DNA from: Tunturiibacter empetritectus
Lineage (GTDB): Bacteria > Acidobacteriota > Terriglobia > Terriglobales > Acidobacteriaceae
NCBI RefSeq assembly: GCF_014201375.1
Contig: NZ_JACHDZ010000002.1
Coordinates: 558,001-622,000 of the forward strand
DNA: 64,000 nucleotides
Direction of reading: 5' to 3'
In this document: piece after piece, positions 17,307-25,715 of the stretch
Layout of the letters: every line of letters starts with the position of its first letter
How positions within the stretch are numbered: the stretch's first letter is position 1
The notes under the pieces: generated by a model
Told to the model about the DNA's origin: nothing
Database searches by the model: none
What the model saw: the letters and a program-made list of their open reading frames with translations, nothing else
Program-made: the position numbers and the translations under genes

Positions 17307-17601
17307 TGTCCGTAACCTGCGCGAGCTCCCGGGTGAGTCAAAAATAGTTCAAAGAATCTTCGCCAAAGTTGGCGTATGAGTTACATCCAATTCGTTACAA
17401 TTAAAAGTAAGAGATCCACCCAAGGGCTGCCGGCGGCGAAAGCTGTGGCAGCCCTTCGCATTTAACTCACCACAAATCACCACCAACGCACCACGAAAGG
17501 ACCACAACACACCATGGCCACGCACATCGCTCTAACGCCGCGAAAAGGCAAATACGCCCGCGGCCGCCCTAACCCACACAAAACAAGTATTTTAGCCTCA
17601 A
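17307..17601. repeat. Direct repeat copy 2 (about 295 bp, non-coding)
   Basis: Second copy of the repeat at 15692-15998, same orientation, with hairpin arms AAGGGCTGCC (17422-17431) and GGCAGCCCTT (17447-17456). The interval 17279-17758 contains nothing else that I can support. Confidence 0.8.
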
Positions 17602-17758
17602 CCACCATGGATCCAATACTTTAGCGACACCCCCTCCCGCTAATCCATTGCATCCAATCCACTTCCCCATAAAATACCCCCAGGGGGAGGGCGGTACAAG
17701 GAGACGCAGGTTGCAGATCATTGAACCCTTCGACCACGCCGCGTACACGCTTCTCTGC

Positions 17759-20331
17759 TCAACCCACAGTGACAATCCGCTCATCTTCCTGCTCTGCGGA
17801 TACGTGCAGGGTTTCGGCCTGCAACAGAGCTGCTGCGCGATTGGCCTGAACCGGACGTGAAAAGAGATACCCCTGCAGGAGATCGCATCCCTTCAAACAA
17901 AGCATCGACCTTTGCTCCTCCGTCTCCACTCCTTCCCTACGACCCCCAACTCCATATTCTTCGCCATAGAGATGATGGCCTCAAGGATTGGCAGAGTGCT
18001 GTTCGGTTCATGCAGCACCTGGATAAAAGAACGGTCGATCTTCAGCCGATCGATCGGAAGTCTATTCAGATAGTTCAGAGAAGAGTAACCCGTGCCGAAG
18101 TCATCAATCGCGATACTGACGCCCAGTCGCTTGAGCCTCTGCAACTGCCGCGTCGATTCAGCGAAGTCTTTAACCACCACGCTCTCTGTTAGTTCGAGCT
18201 CCAGAAACACGGGGGACAGCCCTGTCTCCTCGAGAACCTCTGCGACTCGATCGGCGAAGTCCTCGCGAGCGAACTGCATCGAAGAGATATTCACCGCAAC
18301 CCGTACAGGAGGATGGCCCTCAAGCTGCCATTGTCGATTCTGCCGGCACGCCTCGCGGAGCACCCAGGTGCCGAGCGGAATAATCATCTGGCTCTCCTCC
18401 GCTATCGGTATCAGGCGAGAGGGTGGCACCACACCGAGAGTTGGATGAGTAAATCGCAGCAAAGCTTCAAACGCAGCGACACGGCCCTCGCGGTCGCACT
18501 GCGGTTGGTAGTGCAACTCAAAGCCTCTATGCTCCAGCGCTGAGGCCATCTCTCCCTCTAGTTCACGACGGTCGCTCAGAGCCTGGTTCAGTATCGGGGT
18601 AAACGCACGCGTTCCGTGATTGCCGAACTTCGCCTCGTACATCGCCAGATCCGCATTTCGCTCCAGTTCGTCGGCCGAGTCGCCGTCTTCGGGAAACAAA
18701 GAGATCCCGATGCTCGCCGTTATGCTCAACTTCAGATCCTCAAATTCAACTGGCAGCTTCAGAGTTTCGAGCAAAGCCCCGGCCACCCTCTTTGCGTCGG
18801 CTCGACCCGGAATGTCTTCAAGAACGGCCATAAATTCATCTCCACCCATCCGAGCGACGGTATCGCTCTCGCGCAGCCGCTTCGAAAGACGTTCGGCAAC
18901 CTGTCGAAGAACCGAGTCTCCAGCCGCATGCCCATGCATATCATTAATCTGTTTAAATCTATTCAGGTCAATCCAAAGCACCGCAATCGATTTGCCATTT
19001 CGTTTGGCCCGGCGAATCGCAGTCGCCAGCCTCTCTTGCCCTAGCAAACGATTGGGCAGCGCGGTCAAACTGTCGTGGTAAGCATGCCGGCGCAACTCCT
19101 CCTGCAAGCGGCATCGTTCCAGCACCATCGCCGCCATCTGGCTGTGCGTCTCCAAAAGCTCAAGATCTGCCGGAAATGGTGGATATTGCAGCAGCGCATA
19201 GATGGTGAGCGTCCCCAGTGGATTCTTCTCCGGCCCAAAGAACGGAGTCGACCATAACGACTGAATCCCATTGCCGCGCAAAAGTTCGGTCCATGGTCTG
19301 CGTTCTGCAGTCAAGTCGGCGAGTATCAGCGCTTGGCTCTGGCTCAACGCTTCCAACTCGGGCACGCCTGTCATTCCGGCCGAGAGTTGCTGCAAATTCC
19401 GAATGAGCTTTTCCGGAACATCCGCAGAAGCCTTCAGATGCAGTGCTCCTCCCTCGAGAAGGTGAAGCGCGCATGCCCAGGTCGAGCGATGTCTTGCAAG
19501 CACCTCGACCAGAATACGGAAGATCTCCTCCGTGGGCTCATCACGCGCGAGCATTTCGAGCACCTGGTTTCGTCCCCTGTTCAACTGCTCCACCCGCATC
19601 CGTTCCTTGACCTCGGACTGTAGCTCTGCGGTACGGGCCTCAATACGGTTCTCCAAAGAACTTCTCTCCTGTCGAAGCTCCATCTCGATCTTCACGCAAT
19701 GCGACACCTGGAGGCGCATCTCCGGTTTCAGCCAGCCCATGCATAGGATGGTGCTCAATAGAAGCAGCGGCGTCGCTGCGTCCATCCGCTCTACCCAAAG
19801 CCGGATCCTATGATTTTTCTGGGCCTGCCTCAGAAACCCTGCCTCCGTCGCATTCGTAGCGGCTCGTTCCTGTTCGAGCAAATGAGCCGTCCCCTCCAGC
19901 CCCTGATCGTAGTCAGCAATCCACCTCGCATCGACGACAGGTGATGCCGACAAAGCCGGAATGCCTCTGCCTGACGTGAAATAATAGGCGAGGCCGTCTC
20001 AAAGCCCGTGGATGCAGCATCCCCAAGTGTGCGCAGAGAAGACGCGAGCGTAGCTGCCATGCGGCGCGGCGCATCGGTGCCGGAGACTTCACCTCGCGCT
20101 CCTCCCATCTGCGTTTTGCAGCCTGTCCAACTGAGACCGGTACAACGTCAGCTCAGCCCTCTGCACCAGAACGGTTGACTTCTCGCTCCGCATCGGGTTC
20201 GTACCCAGCAGGCCGCCGATCGAGATTCCCAGTTGTAGTAGAACTAGGGCATAAAATATCTGATTCCCAATCCGCGGGCGCGGCTTCAGTTGATACTTCA
20301 GCAAAGGCAAGGAGACTCCCCAGGGAAACAA
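17759..20331 (-). pseudogene. GGDEF-EAL cyclic-di-GMP protein with three frameshifts
   Basis: The central open frame (19953 down to 17893) encodes a membrane helix (LLLLSTILCMGWL), a coiled coil, a GAF-like region, GGDEF (RMGGDEF) and EAL (AFEALLRFTHP, IAIDDFGTGYSSLNYL), enzymes that make or break cyclic di-GMP. The EAL end is lost: after SMAKNMELGVV the frame shifts near 17936, and the expected EGVETEEQ...LLQGYLFSRPV continues in another frame to a TGA at 17759-17761. Upstream, an N-terminal membrane helix and sensor region (MFPWGVSLPLLKYQ..., start 20331) shifts near 20095, and again near 19998 at ETGLAYYF. Three shifts make a decayed gene likely; consensus errors are the alternative. Confidence 0.75.
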
Positions 20332-20441
20332 TTCTGGCTACTCTATCGGCCTCGATCGGAAACTCGTAAATAGACGCTGCGTGCAGGTCAACGGAAGGTA
20401 ACCGAAGCGTGCCAAACAGGGCGCTGCGCTCTGGGCAGAAG

Positions 20442-22145
20442 CTATGGGGTTGCGTGCAGCGCGTGCGCTTGCTCGAGACGAATTGACTCAGGCGGACCAA
20501 CCCCATGGTGTCGGCCAAGCACCTCAGCGATACCGGAGTAGAACGGTGAATCTCTCAGCAAAAACCAGCACTCGCGATCGCCCTCCCCATAGCGCCAACC
20601 TCTTCGCTGCCGATAAAACTCCGACCCGTAAGAGACCAGCCACAACTCATACCGCGATGCTTTAGCGCTAATCACCAGGTTTCGACTCAGGTTTGGCCAT
20701 GTCCGGCCTGCGTAATGTGTCTGCCATCCGGGTTGGATCAGGCAGCTCTCCGGCTGATCTGGATGCACCACAATTACATCAACGCGTAGACGTTCGACAT
20801 CCTCAGGTTGTACAAAGCGATGGGCAAACTCCGGCGTATTCAGGCCCCACGGATCATACGTCGTCCACCCCGAATAGTAGGGCAGAAAACCAGCCTCCGT
20901 CGTAATCATGGAGCCATGTTCCGGCATAGTGCTCAACTCCTGGGCAATGTCCTTCGACTCGTTGAACTGCATATCCCGAAAGGTACGAAGCTCGCGGTAG
21001 AACGGCATCGCGATCAAAACGAGCCACGCAACGAAGCCAACACCTAACACCGTCCTGCGCGACGACGGTGTTGTCTGCTCCCAATGGACCGCGAGTAAAA
21101 TAGCGGCCGCCAGCGGCAAATAGTAGAAGAAACGGCCGCCGATATTTTGATCCAGCCGCATCATCCAATAGAACGCCGTCGGAGTCGCGATCAGACTCAC
21201 AAACAGATATCTTGGTCGCAATCCGCGAAGCAAAACCCCCGGCATCAGAACCGCCGCGTCGAACAGCAGATACTTGAGACTCTGCTGCATCGAATGAGCG
21301 ACAACCAGCCGCAGCACGCGCCGCGCATCCGACTTCACGAGAAACGGAAGCGGAAAAAGTTCACCAAAGTAATGCACTCTCCACGCGAAGTACGCTATCC
21401 CCGGCATCAGAAAAAATGCCGCCACTCTCCCCAGCTCTACCCACTTCTCCTTCGAAGAGACCACCGCGTAAGCCAACAGAGGCAGCACAAAGACCACTCC
21501 ATCCGGCCTGAACAGGCAGTACACCAGCGCGGCAAGCGAGGCCCAGGCCACTCGTCGCTCGATCACCAGCAGAGTCACCGTCGCAAGTAGCAAAGCATCC
21601 GGAAGAACCGCGAACCCCGCTGCCGCCGCGAAGATCTGTGGGAACAGCGCCGCCGATCCTGCGATCGTAAGCACGCGAAGCGTTGAGATTCGAACCCGCG
21701 CCATCCGCAGCAAAACCACAGCCAGTCCCAGCAGCGATCCCACATTGACCATAGCCGAGAACCAGTACGGATCGAGGCCAACCTTCATCGCCACGGCAAC
21801 GAGTGCCATCCACGCAAAATCCGTCGCTCCCTCTGTGCGCGGTCCGCCAGCAAAAAAAGAAATGACACCATGCAGCGCAAGGTTTCTGCTGTAAGCAAAC
21901 AAGATCATTGCATCTTCTGCAGGAAGAAAATACTTGGGCACAATCGCCAGAAAACTCAGCCCAATTGCGCCATAAATCCCCAGTAGCCACACGAGTGTGC
22001 GCTCCGGCCATGCAGGCCTGGCCTCTGGTTCCTCATGCGACGAGTCATCATGAGGCAAGGAGGTCGACGACGATTCCGGTTCATGATCGTGGATTGGGTT
22101 CGACAAGTATTGGCTGTCACTTTCTTGTACTACACGATGTTTCAT
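20442..22145 (-). CDS. GT-C-type glycosyltransferase-like membrane protein
   Basis: I start it at ATG 22145, giving 567 residues: a His/Ser-rich cytoplasmic N-terminus, then membrane helices from LVWLLGIYGAIGLSFLAIV. The first outer loop reads PAEDAMILFAYSRNLALHG, the acidic motif of polyprenyl-phosphate-dependent glycosyltransferases, followed by RTEGATDFAW. About ten helices follow and a soluble C-terminal domain of about 150 residues with MPEHGSMITTEAGFLPYYSG. It probably transfers a sugar to lipid or protein outside the membrane; acceptor unknown. ATG 22238 is another possible start. A still longer open frame runs antisense through the tRNA gene and is not real. Confidence 0.82.
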   Translation of the reverse strand: MKHRVVQESDSQYLSNPIHDHEPESSSTSLPHDDSSHEEPEARPAWPERTLVWLLGIYGAIGLSFLAIVPKYFLPAEDAMILFAYSRNLALHGVISFFAGGPRTEGATDFAWMALVAVAMKVGLDPYWFSAMVNVGSLLGLAVVLLRMARVRISTLRVLTIAGSAALFPQIFAAAAGFAVLPDALLLATVTLLVIERRVAWASLAALVYCLFRPDGVVFVLPLLAYAVVSSKEKWVELGRVAAFFLMPGIAYFAWRVHYFGELFPLPFLVKSDARRVLRLVVAHSMQQSLKYLLFDAAVLMPGVLLRGLRPRYLFVSLIATPTAFYWMMRLDQNIGGRFFYYLPLAAAILLAVHWEQTTPSSRRTVLGVGFVAWLVLIAMPFYRELRTFRDMQFNESKDIAQELSTMPEHGSMITTEAGFLPYYSGWTTYDPWGLNTPEFAHRFVQPEDVERLRVDVIVVHPDQPESCLIQPGWQTHYAGRTWPNLSRNLVISAKASRYELWLVSYGSEFYRQRRGWRYGEGDRECWFLLRDSPFYSGIAEVLGRHHGVGPPESIRLEQAHALHATP

Positions 22146-22281
22146 GTGTTGTGCCGCGGCTATCAAGAGTATAGATTCCACAGATCGCCGATGAATCCGC
22201 CCGTTGCCCCATAACATTTTGGGGCGAGTGGCGGTCATCTTTTTTTGCGCAATGGCTCGCTGCGTACTAAACTTCAGACAG

Positions 22282-22371
22282 GGAAGAGTGGCCGAGTGGT
22301 TGATGGCTCCAGTCTTGAAAACTGGCGTACCTGAAAGGGTATCGGGGGTTCGAATCCCTCCTCTTCCGCCA
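22282..22371 (+). tRNA. tRNA-Ser (anticodon UGA), with encoded CCA
   Basis: Acceptor arms GGAAGAG (22282-22288) and CTCTTCC (22361-22367), discriminator G and encoded CCA to 22371. The anticodon arm CCAGTCTTGAAAACTGG has TGA in the loop. The long variable arm (CGTACCTGAAAGGGTATCG) and T arm (GGGGGTTCGAATCCCTC) are typical of class II tRNA-Ser. Its 3' end is the attachment site of the island that follows. Confidence 0.97.
22353..22371 (+). other. attL: 3' end of tRNA-Ser
   Basis: AATCCCTCCTCTTCCGCCA, from the T arm to CCA. The identical 19 bases recur at 31798-31816, on the far side of the recombinase genes. An intact tyrosine integrase gene begins 144 bases downstream, the classic arrangement of a tRNA-integrated element. 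Confidence 0.88.
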
Positions 22372-22410
22372 TTTCCCGAGTTTCGCCCAGAAATCGAGGT
22401 TTTCTGCCCT

Positions 22411-22436
22411 GTGTCACACATCGTGTGACACTTTTT
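22411..22436 (+). terminator. Hairpin and T-run after tRNA-Ser
   Basis: GTGTCACAC (22411-22419), loop ATC, GTGTGACAC (22423-22431), then five T. It lies inside the island just after attL. A related but broken sequence occurs near the right end (31636-31665). Confidence 0.7.
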
Positions 22437-22487
22437 AGCTCCGAGCAGAGAATTTGCGCCCGATACTTCGGTCCGGTCGCCCCTGAC

Positions 22488-22505
22488 GGTATTTACCTTC
22501 AGAGG
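22488..22505 (+). promoter_or_regulatory. Island leader motif, copy A
   Basis: GGTATTTACCTTCAGAGG, ten bases before the GTG start of the first integrase. It is one of five copies in the island. The AGAGG end can act as a ribosome binding site and can pair with the ACCT within the motif. Confidence 0.65.
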
Positions 22506-22515
22506 TTGATCTGCC

Positions 22516-23910
22516 GTGAAGTGTCCCAAGGTAAGTCTGTACATTCGAATCCGTGTGTTGCAGCGCCGCTATAGGTTCGTTCCTGCGGCATTCAACCGGA
22601 ACGGTTCACTGCGTGCGGGATTTGCCTTGATCAGCGGCAACCCAGTGTCTCATCCGGAGGGCATTTATTACCTCCGCTTCCTGCGTGACGGTAAGCGCAT
22701 CTGGAAGATGGTTGGCAGCGATGCCGACGCTGCGCTCGCAACCCTCCAGAACATTGAACAAGATCTCCGAGATGTCGCGCTTGGACGCACGTCGCAATCG
22801 ACGAGTGCGCCTGGCCCTTCGGGCGAACCTCCGCAGCCTTCATCTCAGGTTTTCCTGGCTCCCGCCGTTGATCTATATATCGAGAGGCTTAAGAAACTCG
22901 GTCGCTCTTTTAAAACTGTTCGGGAGGCAAATCGAATCCTGGATCTCTTCGCGAGTCAGTATTTGACCAAGGTAATCTCCGAGATCACCTCCGATGACCT
23001 CATCTCACATATGGGCTTCTTGCGTAGCCGGGGTCTCAGCGAACGGACGATATCGAATCACATCATCCGCATCACAGCCCTCCTGCGGAAGCACAAGGTC
23101 GTAGATCTCCTGGGACACGAGGAGAAACCTCAGTACGATGAGCCGGAGGTGGAGGCATACGACGCGGACCAGCTTAAGACACTCTTTGCCGCCATCGATG
23201 ACGAGGAGAAGCTCCTGTTTGAGTTCTTCCTTGGCACAGGGCTAAGGGAGCAGGAGGTCATGAACTGCTCTTGGCAAAACATCGACTTCAAAAACAAAGT
23301 CGTCAAGGTCAGGTCAAAGCCAATGGCAGGCTTCCGCATCAAAGACAAGCAGGAACGGTCCGTTCCAGTTCCCGATACCCTTATCGACTCCCTGAAGGAG
23401 AGAAAACGGACAAGTACCTCGACCTTGGTGTTCCCCGGTCCTGGCGGGAAAGCCAATGGGCACTTCCTTCGACTTCTCAAGGGACTTGCTCTGCACTCGG
23501 GGCTTAACTGTGGGGAATGCGTTGGCAAGCCGTACAAGACCAAAAAGGGGAAGTTGAAGCCCGCACGTTGCTGTGCCACACATCCGACCTGCAAAGACTG
23601 GGGTCTCCATAAGTTCCGCAAGACGTTTGCGACGCTCCACAACGAGGCCGGGGTTCCTGTGACGACGATCCAGCGCTGGCTGGGCCACTCGGATCTTGCA
23701 ACTACTCTCCGCTACATCGCAATTGCCGATCTGCGCTCTGAGCGAACCCGAAGCCAGGTGAACGCAACCTTCGCGACCTTCAGGACTGGGCTGCCTATCT
23801 CGACGGACGGAATAGAAAACGAAGTTGACGCCCACTCGTCACTTTCGGACCCATCGCAGACTTGCGTGTCGCAATCGCAAAAAGAATCTTGCCACAAATA
23901 TCGCGCCTAG
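22516..23910 (+). CDS. Tyrosine-type site-specific integrase (intact), Int1
   Basis: A 464-residue integrase that should recombine the island with the tRNA-Ser site. The core-binding domain is about residues 110-205 (AVDLYIERLKKLGRSFKTVREANRILDLF). The catalytic domain has R244 (TGLREQE), H365-x-x-R368 (HKFRKTFAT), H391 (LGHSDLATTLRY) and the nucleophile Y400. A Cys-bearing insertion (C332, C335, C352, C353, C359) between catalytic boxes looks like a zinc knuckle. The GTG start is supported by the upstream motif at 22488-22505. It lies next to attL, and all catalytic residues are present, so this is the likely functional integrase. Confidence 0.95.
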   Translation: MKCPKVSLYIRIRVLQRRYRFVPAAFNRNGSLRAGFALISGNPVSHPEGIYYLRFLRDGKRIWKMVGSDADAALATLQNIEQDLRDVALGRTSQSTSAPGPSGEPPQPSSQVFLAPAVDLYIERLKKLGRSFKTVREANRILDLFASQYLTKVISEITSDDLISHMGFLRSRGLSERTISNHIIRITALLRKHKVVDLLGHEEKPQYDEPEVEAYDADQLKTLFAAIDDEEKLLFEFFLGTGLREQEVMNCSWQNIDFKNKVVKVRSKPMAGFRIKDKQERSVPVPDTLIDSLKERKRTSTSTLVFPGPGGKANGHFLRLLKGLALHSGLNCGECVGKPYKTKKGKLKPARCCATHPTCKDWGLHKFRKTFATLHNEAGVPVTTIQRWLGHSDLATTLRYIAIADLRSERTRSQVNATFATFRTGLPISTDGIENEVDAHSSLSDPSQTCVSQSQKESCHKYRA

Positions 23911-23921
23911 CTCGCGTCCAC

Positions 23922-23938
23922 GGTATTCACCTTTAGAG
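23922..23938 (+). promoter_or_regulatory. Island leader motif, copy B
   Basis: GGTATTCACCTTTAGAG, three bases before ATG 23942 of the first HTH gene. It supports 23942 as the start, although the spacing from the GAG is short and a second ATG at 23975 has AAGGG upstream. Confidence 0.6.
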
Positions 23939-23941
23939 CCA

Positions 23942-24196
23942 ATGAAGAGCTTGGCCGAGAAGAAGGGTGAAGACATGAATTTGATTGATCAACTCCGGGA
24001 GAGGAAAACCTTTCTCTCCACGGTGGAGGTGATGGACCTCCTCCGCATAACTAGGAACACACTGTGCAATTGGGTCCGCTGTGGCCGCTTGACCGCTGTT
24101 CGGGTAGGAAATGCTTACCTGTATGACCCCCAGATGTTGGCGGACTGGCTCGAGGGGCGAACGACTTCGACAGTTAGGCACAGGAGGGGAAAGTGA
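23942..24196 (+). CDS. Excisionase-like helix-turn-helix protein
   Basis: An 84-residue protein from ATG 23942 (73 residues if it starts at ATG 23975). The core TVEVMDLLRITRNTLCNWVRCGRLTAVRVGNAYLYDPQMLADWLEGR is a MerR/excisionase-type winged helix: a VxxLLxxxxxTxxxWxxxGxLxxxRxGxxxxx motif. Such proteins direct excision by the neighbouring integrase or repress it. It follows Int1 by 31 bases. Its short Arg/Thr-rich tail has no visible role. Confidence 0.85.
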   Translation: MKSLAEKKGEDMNLIDQLRERKTFLSTVEVMDLLRITRNTLCNWVRCGRLTAVRVGNAYLYDPQMLADWLEGRTTSTVRHRRGK

Positions 24197-24248
24197 AGCA
24201 GGAACTTGATGCACGCCCCGGTTAGGGGCATCGTGCAGCTTAGAAATT

Positions 24249-24391
24249 GATGGCGGAAATGTTCCCCAGATTTGATTGGGAGAGCGAAATCTATGTAGCG
24301 GCCCTTCACCCTGGGGTATGAGGTCAAGATTCTTCATCCAGTAATTCAGGGCGGGAGGGAACCGGAAGTATTTATCTACAGGAGGCAGTAT
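24249..24391 (+). repeat. Duplicated leader, copy 1
   Basis: Starts with the dyad GGAAATGTTCCCCA (24255-24268) followed by GATTGGGAGAGCGA, and later ATTCAGGGCGGGAGGG. The same order of blocks occurs at 25567-25715 before the second recombinase gene. It ends in leader motif copy C. It fills most of the gap after the HTH gene. Confidence 0.7.
24367..24385 (+). promoter_or_regulatory. Island leader motif, copy C
   Basis: AGTATTTATCTACAGGAGG; the final AGGAGG is an ideal ribosome binding site six bases before ATG 24392. Confidence 0.65.
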
Positions 24392-25099
24392 ATGACTACG
24401 AAAGCAGCACAGTACGACAGCGAAGTTCGTGGATGTCCGCGAGAAGCAGAAAAGCGGACCCGCCGAAGTTCTGTACCAAAGAAGCCCCGCCCGATGATGT
24501 CGCTTGAAGAAGCAAGTGATACGGCAACAGAGAAGGGCAGCGGCGAGGTCATGGCCTACCTGTTGTTTGAGGCCAATCCCCGGAATGGGAAGCGCTACCC
24601 CAAGCCGACTTATGAGGATTGGCTTACGTTGCTGGGCGACCAGTGGACCAGGTGCGACCGGGGGATCGGCCTTTTCCAGCCGGAATTGCAAGAGGCCCTT
24701 CCCCATCGCGGACCGGTAAGGCTCATGATGACGGATGATGAGAATGCAGCCTACGATGCGCTTCCTGAGGTTGTGACCATCTACCGTGGATGTGATGCTA
24801 ACTCGGCGTCATTACCGGGGATCTGTTGGAGCTTAAATAAGGACGTCGCCAACCTCCACCCGTTCTTGAGTCGATTTCGGGCAAAGAAGCCAGCGGTGCT
24901 CACAGCTTGCGTGCCCAAGCACTGGATTTTGGCCGTCAAGCTCGGACGGAAGGAAGAGGAGATTATTACATTTGCCGCCGACGTGAAGATGATCAGACCA
25001 GCGGATCCCGATCGCGCGGACGTGTATCGCGCGATCGGGATCCGCGAGGCAGAAGAAAATGGAGGAGATCTGAGAAGCCAGCGGCCATCGCTGATGTGA
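24392..25099 (+). CDS. ADP-ribosyltransferase-like protein (tentative)
   Basis: A 235-residue protein with no signal peptide. Residues 1-50 are basic and look disordered. The C-terminal half has VTIYRG (R132), PGICWS (S147) and KEEEIITF (E188-E190), spaced like the R-S-E triad of mono-ADP-ribosyltransferases: an Arg on the first strand, a Ser on the next, and an E-x-E pair before the last strand. In that family the enzyme moves ADP-ribose from NAD to a protein or nucleic acid; many phage and toxin-antitoxin versions exist. The match is by motif order only. It has its own strong ribosome binding site. No antitoxin-like gene is adjacent. Confidence 0.55.
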   Translation: MTTKAAQYDSEVRGCPREAEKRTRRSSVPKKPRPMMSLEEASDTATEKGSGEVMAYLLFEANPRNGKRYPKPTYEDWLTLLGDQWTRCDRGIGLFQPELQEALPHRGPVRLMMTDDENAAYDALPEVVTIYRGCDANSASLPGICWSLNKDVANLHPFLSRFRAKKPAVLTACVPKHWILAVKLGRKEEEIITFAADVKMIRPADPDRADVYRAIGIREAEENGGDLRSQRPSLM

Positions 25100-25132
25100 T
25101 TCTCTGGTCGAATCCGAGCAAAGTTGTAAGGG

Positions 25133-25279
25133 ATGCCCGCTCAGACCTTGCAGCGATATCTAACGCACACGGATTTTTCAACCACCACCCTTGCCTATAT
25201 TGCCGATTAGCCCGACGATCAGGTGCGGGAGACGATCAATGCGACCTTCAGCGGTTTCGGTGGAGGTGCCGTATGTTGA
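25133..25279 (+). pseudogene. Remnant of a tyrosine integrase C-terminus
   Basis: One frame reads TLQRYLTHTDFSTTTLAYIAD, stop (25208-25210), then PDDQVRETINATFSGFGGG to a stop at 25277-25279. This lines up with the end of Int1 (TIQRWLGHSDLATTLRYIA...VNATFATF), including the last H/W box and the Tyr. Upstream boxes are absent. The rest of 25100-25566 has no gene I can support. Confidence 0.6.
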
Positions 25280-25566
25280 TGCCGAACAAGCATAACTCCC
25301 GACATCGTCCCTTCGCAGCGCAACCCCCAAAGTCGGCGACGCATCGTCACGGTATGGCCGAGGCATGCTGCGCGAATTCGCCGATTGAATATTCCCCGAA
25401 TCGCATTGGCCAGGAGAGATCAATTCATATCTGCCTACAGAGGATATTTGCACGATGAGAAATAGAGCGAGAGAACACGGGTTGAACGCAGGAGTCTCCG
25501 CCGTCCTCCGCACTCTGCTTACACGTAGCGCCTCCAAAGCCCGGGCGGGTGGGTGATCGTGCTACT

Positions 25567-25715
25567 GGGGAATTATGGGAAATGTTCCCCAAAATCGATT
25601 GGGCGGGCGAGTGTACAGGTGTAGTGATATCCCGAGTGTCGAAACAAACGGGAAACCTAACTCCGATATTTCGGGCGGAAGGCACAGAAGAGGTATCTAC
25701 CTTTGGAGGTCGTAA
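25567..25715 (+). repeat. Duplicated leader, copy 2
   Basis: Contains GGAAATGTTCCCCA (25578-25591), preceded by GGGGAATTATG so that GGGGAA and TTCCCC flank it as an inverted pair, then GATTGGGCGGGCGA and ATTTCGGGCGGAAGG. The layout matches 24249-24391. It ends in leader motif copy D. Confidence 0.7.
25692..25709 (+). promoter_or_regulatory. Island leader motif, copy D
   Basis: GGTATCTACCTTTGGAGG, six bases before ATG 25716. ACCT and AGGT (with the next base) can pair around TTGG and would occlude the GGAGG. Confidence 0.65.

Noticed and set aside
20153-20518. 121-residue minus-strand frame between the GGDEF-EAL gene and the membrane protein gene
   Set aside because: Overlaps both genes, no motif, no start signal.
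22146-22544. N-terminal 133-residue extension of the membrane protein gene at 20442
   Set aside because: It is read antisense through tRNA-Ser (GGRGGIRTPDTLSGTPVFKTGAINHSATLP-type translation is the known spurious product of tRNA-Ser) and into the island.
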